In this document: piece by piece, positions 34,255-45,455 of the stretch | Layout: the number at the start of each line of letters is the position of its first letter | Numbering within the stretch: position 1 is the stretch's first letter | Assembly: GCA_030435675.1 (NCBI GenBank) | Contig: CM059621.1 | Location: 3,534,001 to 3,598,000 of the forward strand | DNA length: 64,000 nucleotides | From: Steinernema hermaphroditum | Lineage: Eukaryota > Nematoda > Chromadorea > Rhabditida > Steinernematidae | Direction of reading: 5' to 3' | Notes under the pieces: model-generated | The model's database searches: none | What the model was told of the DNA's origin: nothing | What the model saw: the letters and a program-made list of their open reading frames with translations, nothing else | Position numbers and translations under genes: made by a program

Positions 34255-34540
34255 ACACGGTCCCACCGGGGATTTCGGCCGACACGGTGCAAATAGGTAC
34301 GAATACTAAGGTCGCCAGAAGTACGATAGTGCCGCAAGAAGACTAAGTTCCGCCGCCGTTTTTGGAGTTTCGACGATGCCCACATGACTTTGAAGCGCGC
34401 TGTCACCAAATCAACGCCACACCAAGAATGAAGCCGGCTAGAAGATACATCCGCTGTTTTACCCGTTACTAGGTCGTGCATGGTCTAAGGCGTAATGCCT
34501 GTGGAATGCCTATATATATTTATGAAATAAGGCGTAAAGA
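34255..34540 (+). repeat. SINE-like repeat copy
   Basis: Shares ATCAACGCCACACCAAGAATGAAGCC-type and AAGGCGTAATGCCT hairpin sequence with 32860-33080, ending GAAATAAGGCGTAAAG. A 5' fragment of the same family (GATCGATGG...GGTCGCTCTCTCTCTCTGA) lies at about 34640-34690. Confidence 0.5.
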
Positions 34541-35036
34541 TGGCATGAGGAAGGGAAGGCGAGACACATTCTCCTATGCAATAAAAATGTTAGTATTTCC
34601 TTAGGTTTGTTTAAGACTGAGCGACATTTTTGATTTGGTAGCGATCGATGGAGACGTCCGGTCGCTCTCTCTCTCTGAAGGTTGGCGCCGTTCAGGCGTA
34701 GAACACTATGGTTATCGTATTTCCATTCATCTGCCCCCGTTCCTCACTACCGCTGGACTTCACGATACCGACTAGTTAAGTTACTCAACATCCGCTGCGA
34801 CGTAGCCACTCGTGAAGGAAGAAATCGCACGACTACATTGTGATGACTACACGACACCCACTCACGCTCTACTCTAATAGGTTGCGTGCTAGCATAAATT
34901 CAAGAGAATTAGCTAAAGCATGCGAAAATACGCTAAGGTTAAGCATTGACAGGTCCCAGAAACAGTCGTTTGAGGATGGCGTTGGAGGTCCACAAATACG
35001 TTGTTACACATGTAATATTTCAGTGGCTGCTATCTA
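34541..35036. other. Intergenic; SINE-like 5' scrap only
   Basis: Apart from the short repeat fragment near 34640, no gene or element is recognised. Confidence 0.3.
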
Positions 35037-36185
35037 TTGGGTTGGTAAGTTGAAAATGCACCATTTTTGATTCGCGTCTATTTTCGCACTGAGTAATCCT
35101 GGGATCAGATGGGTTAGTGCGTTCGTATGGGCGATTGGTTCACTTTCCAGTCGGTACGCTCCGATGCCCACCTGCATGCTTTCCGCTTTCTTTGAATCCT
35201 TTTATATTCATGGTCCGCGAAGCACCACCTGGGCATCCGAAACACCGAAACTTCGACAACCTCTCTGAGGGACTACTTATTTGATAGGCGGTGTGCTGTG
35301 CTAAGTGCGCTTAAAGCAGGAGCTTAGCTTCCAAGCGCACACGCCAGCCTCTTCTTGTAATGTCACAGCAAGAGCAAATTCGAAGAAGATAAAAAATTTG
35401 CCCATAAAGCACTTGACTCTAAAGTAGCTAAATTTTTTTTTGATTTATCAAACTCTAGCCGAGGATATACAGACAACTTGGACGGCCAGCTAGGGTGCTT
35501 GAATGCCATAGTGGCTGATGCTCCGATGCTCTAGGCTACAAGTGGAAATCGGGAACTCCGATTTCTCATGACTCTCCGAGCCCTTGATTCGCCAGCTCAA
35601 CTCATTGACCCCTGCTTTTATTTGTATTTCCAAGTAAAAATCTTTTCCTTTATTTTTCGTGACTGATGAGTTCAAGGGGTTTCTAGCCAGATGATCCCTA
35701 TAACTACTTGAAGGTATGGATAAGGAATAGAAGTCAACTATTGTGCTGCGGTCAGAACCAGGTTGAAAAGTAATGCTGCACTGTCTTATATGCGATATTA
35801 TAGAAACACGAGGATGAAACGTATTTATGGGATAGAGCAATCTCTCAGCTATAGTTTGCGACTAACATCTAGAAAAATCTCTTTCTCTTATTCAGGATAA
35901 GGCAAGAACTAATAACTGGTTTTGTATCGGGTACCTACTTGTGCGGTACTGTCGGAAACATCAACGAATAAATTGAGCCAAAGTTTTCAATGAGGTCAAA
36001 AACGGACAAAATGGAATTTTTCGACCCGGAACCTCTCCTGTTCTGTAGTGGAGTGACCAGGCTTAATGCCAGAAAGTGTTCTGAGGCTGAGTAGTTAAAT
36101 GATAAATACACCCTATAAAATCTGTGCCTTTTTCAACAATAAGGATTCATTTTTAAAATGGTGCATTTTCAACTTACCAACCCAA
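35037..36185. mobile_element. Non-autonomous mariner-type TIR element
   Basis: About 31-bp near-perfect inverted repeats beginning TTGGGTTGGTAAGTTGAAAA bound 1149 bp and are flanked by TA on each side (35035-35036 and 36186-36187). The GGTTGG start and TA target fit mariner TIRs. The interior holds no recognisable transposase. Confidence 0.7.
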
Positions 36186-38690
36186 TAGTTTGTATGAAGA
36201 CAGATTTATTCTTTATCCATCCAGCGCTCCCTTTTCACTTTGTTTATATGTAACGTTGCAACAGTGTAATGCATTTGAGAAATTGGACATTACCCGTTTA
36301 TTATTCTTCGCCTCATATAAATACATGGTCTTTATTATTAGATATCTTTCAGTGGTAAACACGAAGTCCACGTACACGTCCCAAATGACCTGTCTATCAG
36401 CCGTCAACTTAATATTTCACATAAACTTAGTATTCATGATGTCACATGTATCCTTAATGGACCACTGCTGACTGCCATCAGTTTCCGTTTCCCATATAAA
36501 ATCAGTGTCCCTGTGATAGCACCCCAATGTCTCTTATCCGCAAGTACAACTGGCGTTTATCTTCTGGAACGTTTGACGTAGCATCCAGCGGTCCATTAGC
36601 AATTAGTGCGGCAAAAGCCGTTCATCCTTTGATCGTTAGGCCTTCCACTGAGCCTTGCCTACGTCTGTCCTTATTTTGATGTCCACATTTTTGCCCTCTG
36701 AAGCCCATCTCATTAATGGCACTTCGACTAACGGGCATCCTTTAGCCAAAATTAATCACCTTCTTGAAACGGTGCATAGCTGAGCGCCACACAACGTTTT
36801 TCCATTAATACGAAAATCGGATCGACTCTGAGCCGTGTGCACTAGGCGGTTTTAATAAAACATTAGCGTAGCAACAAAATCACTCTTGTCCGGCGCTGTC
36901 AACCACGCATCGATGAAGCCCAGGCGTGTTTTTTCGCGACTCGGCGTTCCCAGAGGCCAAAATAGCTTCAAGATTTTCGTGCTCTCATGGTGAGTCCTCT
37001 CTGTGCGGCTATGAAGCGGGCGGAATGAATTATTGGTTATATTGTTCCCTGACTACACGACACTCTTTGTTAAGAACTAAAGAAAGCTGGTAAAATTGCC
37101 AAACGTGAGTTTTGGACGTCGAAAGTTGAGTTTAGTTTGGTAGAGCTCCCTTTTTACACTATTTGACTCGTATGTTTTTATTCTATATTTAATGTTTATG
37201 CTGTTCTGTGTACAGTCTGTTTCATAAAGATATGGCCCTAGGGCAGTATATTACATAAAAATAGGTTTGTATTTAAGTGGTTGTGAATCCATGTTTCTTT
37301 AGAACATTTATAAGTGTACGAGGTGTTATGTCTCAAAAGCCACACATTTTTTTGAGTACTATGGCTGCCTTCTTTTTGACTTTGGTGAACCATACTGAAG
37401 CCATACACGTTGACGTGTCATACGCCGAAGCCGCAAAAAAAATTTTTCACAAAAAGTACGTTGAAAAGAAGAACATTTTTTGGCCATTACGACCGTCTCC
37501 CGTCAACCTTATCTATATCTATAGACACGGCTGTTTATCCATAGAAATGAGTCTACGTCGGAGCCTAAGCCAAGCCTGAATGTTAGACTCCCTCGCACCG
37601 CCTACTTACTTTGATTTCATGCTCTGTACCGATGCCAGAAGAAGGCCGATGACAAAAGCGGAAGCATTGTTACCTGCCGCCATTCACATGGTAAATCGCG
37701 ACTTCTGATATCTCCGAAAATCTCGCAACCCATGTCCGGGTTCAAATCAGCAGCTGATCCACTAATTGTACAACAAAGGAAGCAATGTTTTCGAAATACT
37801 TTAGGCTTGCTTCTATTCGTGGAAAAAAGTACCACTGACGTGTATGTAACATTGTAACATATATGTAACATAGGAACTGCTCGTAGACTAATCGATGCAC
37901 AGAACAATAATTAAATAAATGCTTATTTGCCTAATTGCTGCCAAGAAGATATTCCTCTCTTGTCCTTGGGCGTCGTGTGGCTTTCGGAAATGGATTCCAG
38001 GAATTGATTTGCAAATTTTTTTCTACGTTTGGCGATGATCTCTTTATAATAGGTTTTTATTAAGGAACATAAATATGAAGACATTGGTTATGGTGCGACC
38101 TTTTAATCACCTGACGTAGGTTGTTTTCCTAACACACGTTCAGCTCAAGTGCACAAGCTGTTTTCGACAGCAAGAATTGGTAACAAATTGGAATTCATTA
38201 GCGGACGTACGTCCTGTGTTAGGGCTCTAGGATAGACATTTCTAGTTTGTAGCTGCTATGAAAAAAGCGTGTCCAACAGTGGTTTGACGATATCGATACT
38301 GATTGGCACAATTTTTCTTTAAAAATTTGCGTTGTCGATTCAACGCTGAATATGCCGCTTGAGATGTGAATTTCAATGTGAATTTCTTTCAATCTCATTT
38401 CCCATAATATACGATTTATCGTACCCAGTATTAGCCCACATCATTCATCGAAATTGTCAATAACCTGCCGGCCGGCGGTAACGCAATTTCCTGTAAAGAA
38501 TCGCGTCGTCGTTTGAGGCGTGACGCTCCCACGCAAGTGAACGTGAATAACAGCAAGTGGTCGCGACGCCTTTGTCCCACATGTTACTTAATTACGCGTT
38601 TGTGTGTGCGTGCTTGTGGTGGACGACGCGTTTTAAGGAGAGTCCATTTAAGATGCTAATAGAAGCCGTTAGTTGTGTATTTTCAGGAGG
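36186..38690. other. Intergenic; no gene supported
   Basis: Several open frames (for example 37277-37579) lack recognisable motifs. A short TGTAACAT triplication lies near 37847-37872. A GC-rich patch at 38465-38535 precedes the srt gene and may be part of its promoter or 5' UTR. Confidence 0.3.
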
Positions 38691-40679
38691 ATGGAGTTCA
38701 TGCTTTTCCATCGACAGGAATACGATCGAATATACAACTGTTCTATTTTGAGCGACGCACAATGGGAGCGTCATCGACGTCCAAACGCTTGGTTTGGCGT
38801 GTTTAGCATCATTTCTGGCTGTGTTTACTTGGTAGGTCGTCGCGCGTTTGGCAATTAAGGGGATGGTAAGGGTGAGGGGCAAACTTGGACATAACATGAG
38901 GACAAACTTGATGTATAAATGGAACTAGGTGCGCTCAGTGCTATCCGAAAATTTTGCCGGCGGTCGCCCATGTTGCTGCTGGATATGCACCTAAAATGAC
39001 ACCGGCTGCCTATATACTATACTGTATACCATTTATACGCGACAAGAGCTTATCTTGGGCTAGTAACGAGCACCGCTTTATTCGACAATCGATAAGATTG
39101 CAGGAAAGATAATCAAGATACCCAGTGTTACCTCCATGAATCCTTACCCATCATTGCTGACCATTCCCTTTTTAGTGAGTTTTAAAGACAAAACACCATT
39201 GATATCCACACAGTCCAGAGATTATTTTAGATAGCCTACATTCCTTGTCTCGTCGTCATGCTGAAACACGAACTGATCAAGCACTCGTGCTACAAGCTCA
39301 TGTTCTATATGGGAATACTTGACTGCTTCGCAATCATCACAAGCTGCCTAATACCAGGAGTATTCGCGTGGGTTGGCATGGTTTCCTGCCCACATCTGAC
39401 AACTTTCCAATATGTTGTTACGTCTATTGCACTTGGTAAGCGAGTTTCTGTAGCAGAAGGGAAAGAGAATCGGCTTTTTAATGCGAAGTATCTTGCTAGA
39501 CTCACATACTTTGATATGTACTTCTTGTTCGTAGATTGTCCCACGATCGATGTTCTTTTGAATCAAAGATCACAATAAGCCAATGAGTTTGGGAATTAAG
39601 TTGCGTTATCAAACAGGGAGTGACAGCACTATTCATGTAGAGATCCCTTGAACTTAAATTAAGATCATCGAGAAGGTCGTGACATGAATGACAGCGTGAT
39701 CTCTAAATGTTTTACTGGTTATGAACATAAAAATGGAAATAATTCATATGGCTCTTAGGGTAAAACACTCGGCATTTTCGTCCTTATATATAATAGCACA
39801 AAAGAAGAAAAGGGAAAAAAGAAAAAAAAACTAATGATAAGAATAAGTGGAAATAAGAAATCTTCCTGTGAACCCTCCACCGTACATCCGTTTCAGGAAT
39901 ATGGTGCTCCGAATGCCTAACATGCGTTGTGCTTTCATTCAATCGATGTGTCGATCTATGGCGACACAAGTATCTCGTAGCCTTGTTCTCCCAGCATAGA
40001 ACATACTATTGGATTGCACTCTGCTTTGCCTACTTGCTATTCGTGACCACTTTCGCCAGAGGCCTTTTCTTCAGCTCAAACGCGTATGCGTGGTTCTTTG
40101 ATCCTTATTACGGTGTAGCCGAAGTGCACGTTGACAAGTCCATGTACATGAGTCGAATACACTACGTGAATAATATCAGCGTTATTATCCTTTTGACGGC
40201 GTTGAACACTGTACTCATCGTTTCAATGTATTGGAAGACAAGAAAAAGCAGCAGCGCTTACTTGAGTCGGATGCAGCGACGGGTATGTATTCCACGGTAA
40301 CGTTAAGGTTAATTACATTTGTTTTAGGTAACCATCCAGACTGTTCTGGTGTGCTTTATAAACTTCTTCGCCGCCTTCGTTTATGCCTACATGCAGTTTT
40401 TACCGACGCCCACCTATGTTATTCTCCTTGGGCAATTAACTTGGCAGCTGAGCACAGGTAACTTTACTGATTGACTATTTCCGGCGTAAACAATGCCGAC
40501 TAGGTCTGGCACCGTTCATCTACCTCGTTCTCAATCCAACGATACGGGAAAGTGTGGCTGAACTGATTTATCCGAAATTCATCGAGCCAATCAGCAGATT
40601 CGTCTCCTGCAATGTGTCCGCATTGGAGATGGAAAAGAAGACCACCGAAACGACGCCGATATTGAAATTGTCTCGATAA
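38691..40679 (+). CDS. Serpentine receptor class T (srt) chemoreceptor, 345 aa
   Basis: Five exons: 38691-38831, 39231-39435, 39897-40282, 40328-40457 and 40504-40679, all in phase. A TTTTCAG acceptor ends 4 nt before the ATG. Hallmarks are MEFMLFHRQEYDRIYNCS, IPCLVVMLKHEL, CLTCVVLSFNRCVDLW, NAYAWFFDPYYG, HYVNNISV, YMQFLPTP and IYLVLNPTIRE. Compared with the other srt genes here, the intron between the TM4-TM5 region and the HYVNNI segment is absent, so two exons are fused (386 nt). Introns 1 and 2 are expanded to 399 and 461 nt. It appears intact. Confidence 0.92.
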
Positions 40680-41128
40680 TTACACTTATCGGGTGCGCAA
40701 TTACACTTGTTGCTGCTCTTTGAGCGACTATGATAAAGTTTACTTCTTATTATCGTCCTCATAACAGTCTGACAGTTCCACTTGCGAGTCGATACACACA
40801 TAAAGTGGTCTATTTGAAACCAGGTTATCCAAGTGAACATCATAAAATTTCTCCTAATGTGAAGTGTTCAAGTTGATCGGGTATTTCGTATCGAAACTGC
40901 GAAATACCATAAAATGTCACCGGCATCTGCTGTTGCCTGCGGCAGAGAAATCTCTTATCACGCAGCATCATAAACTTTGACCCACATGAGGAGCTTCAAA
41001 GATTACAAACTACAAAGCATTTTGTCCGTGATCTTACTATCAGTCCATGGGAACATCACTATAAGCCGAGTACAGCATCTGTCTCTTCACGTCCCCGTTC
41101 GTTTTACACCACACTCTCTTTTTCAGAG
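40680..41128. other. Intergenic between srt and lectin genes
   Basis: Presumed 3' end of the srt gene and promoter of the C-type lectin gene. No further element is seen. Confidence 0.3.
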
Positions 41129-41663
41129 ATGGGAATGCCTCTTGTCTTCCTTCTTCTCTCCTTTGCCTTTTCTCTTGTCATTCCGGATAGTGCTCCCACT
41201 ATTGGATGGACCCGCTTTGGAAACTTCTACTACATCGTCCACACCGATAAAGGACGCACTTTTCTCGAAGCCGAACGTCACTGCTCCTCTACAGGCGCTC
41301 ATCTGGCTTCTATTCACATTTCTGCCGAAAATCTATTTGTTGAATCGCTGATCTACAACTCCCTTCCAAAATCTAATATTACTGCATGGATCGGTGCCTT
41401 CCGTGCAGCTGCCACTGAGCGTTTTCTCTGGGTGGACGGAACCCCCATGGATTTCAGCGACTGGCTCACTGGAAAGCCTGAAATTGGAAGCTCGGAGCCT
41501 GAGTGTTCGGTGGTGAGTTGTTAAATTTAAAGTCTTAAAGACATACTTTTAACAGATGTTTATCCGCCAACATCATCCGACAAAGTCTTTCCATTGGGTA
41601 CCTCGCTCCTGCAATATCAAATTGAACGCTGTGTGTAAGATGCCTGCCTTTGGTGAAGCCTGA
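41129..41663 (+). CDS. Secreted single-domain C-type lectin-like protein (clec), 163 aa
   Basis: Exon 1 is 41129-41512 (128 codons, donor GTGAGT, phase 0) and exon 2 is 41556-41663. A TTTCAG acceptor ends 2 nt upstream of the ATG and AATAAA is at 41706. The N-terminus is a signal peptide (MGMPLVFLLLSFAFSLV). One CTLD follows: YIVHTDKGRTFLEAERHC with the first Cys, GAHLASIHI, AWIGAF, FLWVDGTPMDFSDW, the second Cys near PECSV, and exon 2 with FHWVPRSCN and AVCKM for the last two Cys. The classic Ca2+-binding EPN/QPD and WND motifs are not present at the expected positions, so sugar binding through calcium is doubtful. Family members act in secretion, cuticle or innate defence; the role here is unknown. 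Confidence 0.88.
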
Positions 41664-43616
41664 AAACACGCCGACTTTGTAATAATGCGTGCCACAAGCA
41701 ACAACAATAAACGCTTTGCATATAACACAAGAAACCATAAAAAAAATTAGGTAAGGACAACCAGATATGAGGAGAACACAAAGTCCAATGTTATACTGGT
41801 TTATACAAAGCATGAAACAATGCATTAAGCAATAGTGGAGTCAGGGCTACTGAAATTGACGTAAGGGAACAACGGCCACGATAGCCCACTTTTCGCTGCA
41901 TCATCAGGTCCTGCATGACAAAAACTTCACATAGTCGTTGCGCAAACGCCTGAAATTTAAAGAGGTCAAACTAAATCGACCTTCTTGTTCTTACCTATTG
42001 AAGCATAAGTATAATACGGGATTGGCCGCCCCAATGAAGCACGTCAGTATTACCATGACATCCTTCACTACATAATGTTCCATATAAAGGGGTGAGCCAA
42101 ACTCCCACATACACCGCAGCGTCACCATATAGCTGAACATTCCAATGGCTGGAATGAGGATTTGAATTTCACGGCGTTCTATTTTTATTTGTTGTGTTTG
42201 CGCACTTTTCTGCAAAGAATTGAAGGTTAAACTGCTCGTTCCCATAAAGTGTTACTTTGAAGATAATCCAAGTCACCATTGCAATATAACAAAGCAACGA
42301 AAGGAACAGCAGCACTAGGGTTGTTACCCACTCAATTGTCAGCAAGTTACTGCTAGTCATCCCCCAGTACGTCAGCTTTGGAATGCCTGGTCTGGCATAG
42401 GAAGCTGAACTTTTGTCAGTCAGATGAATGCCGGCACTGGATACGAATGCAAGCCATGCTACCCCGAGCAACATCTGAAATAACAATGTTGGTCTTCGGT
42501 ATGAGCACTGATATAACCGCACATAATATACCCATTTTTTACCGAACATTTTCGCCTTAACGTCGAAAATGAACCCGCATCTATTCACTGCAAGGACAAA
42601 TATCATCCCTGCCATGCCAATCCACGTACTTAGAAGAACCGAACTGCCGATCTAAACTATGACATCAGCAAGACCTACATGAATTGGGATACCTTTTGAA
42701 TATCAGCACTGAAAGTCGCCTTAAGGCCTGTTTATACTCTGCGCGACAGTGTCGCGCAGTATTGTGAAATCGGTCGCCGCGCTGCGCGACAGTCGCGCAG
42801 TCGCGTAGCTGTTTCTACTCTGCGCGACAGCGCGACGTGTCGCGTAGCGCGGCGACCGATTGTTGCCTGTCGCGCAGTCGCGCAGCTACGCGACACAGTG
42901 AGTGCGTTTATACTCTGCGCGATTGTGCGACCTGTCGCGCAGCGCGACGACCGGTTTTGCTGCCACTCACCTCGCTGAGCTGCAGGGTGTGTGTCGCGCA
43001 GCTGAATAGTCTGTTTTTTGTGCAAAATTCATCGGATTTTTTGTTTCAACGTGTTTTTTGTGCAGGTTGATGACTTGCGTGTAGGTTTCTTGGGTTTTGC
43101 TAGATTCGTCCACGTTCATTGACTACGAATCCCTCTGTTTTTTGGGAGTACATGTTCTTCTTGTCGCAGAGCGGCGAGCATATTTTTGTTTTCGACAATC
43201 ACTCTGACCTACAGTAAGCCGATGCTAAGAACGGGCCACAATTAGGTAAATGTCGCATGTTCGTACCAATTTGGGAAACCTCGGGAACGTGATTTTGGGA
43301 AGATTTTAAGCCTTTGCTGCTTTGGTAGTAAATTTCGTAGGTTCTACCTGTTCACAGCAGGTCATAACTTGGAAAGTTCGCACGTTCGGTTAAGCTGGAA
43401 ATCACCATGGGAGGGTGATTTATGCCAACTTTGCTGGTTTTTGGTTAATCTGCGATCCACCTTGGTCCCGCCACGAACACCCAAACACTTTTGAAGGCGA
43501 AGTGCCTTGCAGAGAATATCACCAATAATCATGATTGCAGTGATAGTTCAACAAGATCTTATCATGAAACAGCAAGATATCTGTCATATTTGTGATCGAA
43601 GCTGTCGCGCAGAGTA

Positions 43617-45203
43617 TTACTTCCACTGCTAATTCGCAAGCAAGGGGTCAGTGTGTGTGTCTGTGTGTCTGTACGCGTGTGCAGCTAATTAGAGCAGGAG
43701 ACGGTCTGGAATGGGCATTAGACGTCTTCTGTTTGAAATTGGGCGTAAAAAGTCATTTGGAGGTTTTGGGTAGGGAGCGGTCGTGGCTGGAGGGGTGTGA
43801 AGGGGGAAAGTGTCTGGAATGAAGGGATCATGTGAGAGCGGTGGGAATGGGAGTGGGAGCAGTAGTGGACCGGTGAGCTTTGCTCATGGGGTGAGGAGAT
43901 AGACCTTAAGAGGACCTTGGCGCGCATCGGAGTATCTGGGCGAGCATCGGAGCAAGCATCTGAGCGGGCATCGAAGCATCTGAGCGGGCATCTAAGCATC
44001 TGAGCGAGCATCTAAGCATCGTAGAAGGCCTCTGAGCATCGGGGCATGCATCTAGGCATCTCAATGGCTGAGCATGTGAGCGGGCTGAGCACCTATGCAT
44101 CGGAGCAAGCCTCTGAGCGGGGATCTGGTCATCTTAGCGGCCATCTAAACATCTGAGCGTCGGAGCAAGCATCGCAGCAGTCCTCTAGGCATGCTCACCC
44201 AGAGCCCCTAAGCCCTCTGAGCGGAGATCTAGGCATCTGAGCGTCGGAGCACGCATTTCATCTCTTGAGCACGCATATCAGCGGGCGGTAGTGGACCGGT
44301 CAGGTTTGCTCATAGGGCGGTGGCAAAGCATCTGAGCGTCGGAGCAAGTATCTGGGCGAGCATCTGATCGTGTGAGCACGCATCTCAGCAAGCTTCGGAG
44401 CAAGCATCCGAGCATCTGAGCGGGCATAGGAGCGAGCATCTGAGCGGGAATATGAGCATCTGAGCGCCGCGAGCGGGCATCAAAGCATCTGAGTAAACAT
44501 CTAAGCGAGCATTTGAGCATATAGATGGGGCATGGACGGGCTATGGAATTCAGCATGAATTGGGGAAGGGAAAATGCTTGGACCAGTCATGAGCATAGGA
44601 CGGGGACGGGATTGAGCATGAACGGAAATGGGATGATCATGAACGAAGAATAAGATTTGCCTGGGCATAGAGGCATGGTCCGGGAAAGGGATGAGCTTTG
44701 CTCTCAGGGGGAGGGAAATCATCTGCACAACATATAGGGATCTGTAAATCTTTGCACATGCATGAAGAGAGTCTGAGCTGGCATCTGAGCTTTTTAGCAC
44801 GCATCTGAGTATCCGAGTGGGCATCTGACCTTAGGCATGGGTCGGAGATAGGAAGTCATCGGATCACACATGAGTCAAGAGCGGGGTATAGGATAAGGGC
44901 GCGAAGGAACGGTGAAGAACTCAGGAATGAACGGGGCATGGAATGAGGCACGGATCGTGGATGAGACGGAGCATGGGTGGGGTATAAGATCAAGCATGGA
45001 TCGGTTATGGAATGGGTCATGGACCGGGCGCATGATTTGAGGATGGGTGGAATGAAGCGGTGAGCGTAGACATAGACAGGTTCAGTTTCAGACAGGAAGC
45101 ATAAAGCATGAACGCATTGAGCATTTCGCATGGGGAAAAAGCAAAAGCATTAAGCATGAAGCAACCTAGACGTGAAGGCCGCCGTAGGCGGCCTGAGCGG
45201 CTA
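43617..45203 (+). mobile_element. Helitron unit 1, non-coding
   Basis: A 5' module (43617 to about 43900: TTACTTCC...AAGCAAGGGGTC, TG-rich tract, AAGTCATTTG, GAGCGGTCGTGGCTGG, GTAGTGGACCGG) is followed by degenerate GCATCTGAGC-type arrays. The 3' module (about 45070-45203) ends in hairpin and CTA. Minus-strand frames here are repeat artefacts. Confidence 0.75.
45177..45203 (+). other. Helitron 3' terminus of unit 1
   Basis: Hairpin with 7-bp stem at 45177-45193, then TGAGCGG and CTA, directly joined to TTACCTCC of unit 2. The G of CTAG is missing or replaced. Confidence 0.75.
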
Positions 45204-45455
45204 TTACCTCCACGTACGCGTGTGTCATGAAGCTGTCGGGAATGATGCATTTAGACGTCTACAGTCTGAAAAGAGGAGCAAAAAGTCATTTGTAGGAATC
45301 GGGCGGGAGCGGTCGTGCTTGGGAGGGGTGTTGAGGGGGAAAATGAAGGGAGGTGTCTGAAATGAGCATATAGGGGGAAACGAGACAAAAGGGTTTCTTT
45401 GTGCATCATTCATCCCGTCAATCGGTCAAATCCGCACAAGCTCTCCTCTCGCCTT

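Noticed and set aside
37277..37579. 100-codon ORF as a transposase or receptor exon
   Set aside because: I could not place it in any family, and no splice sites or partner exons are evident.
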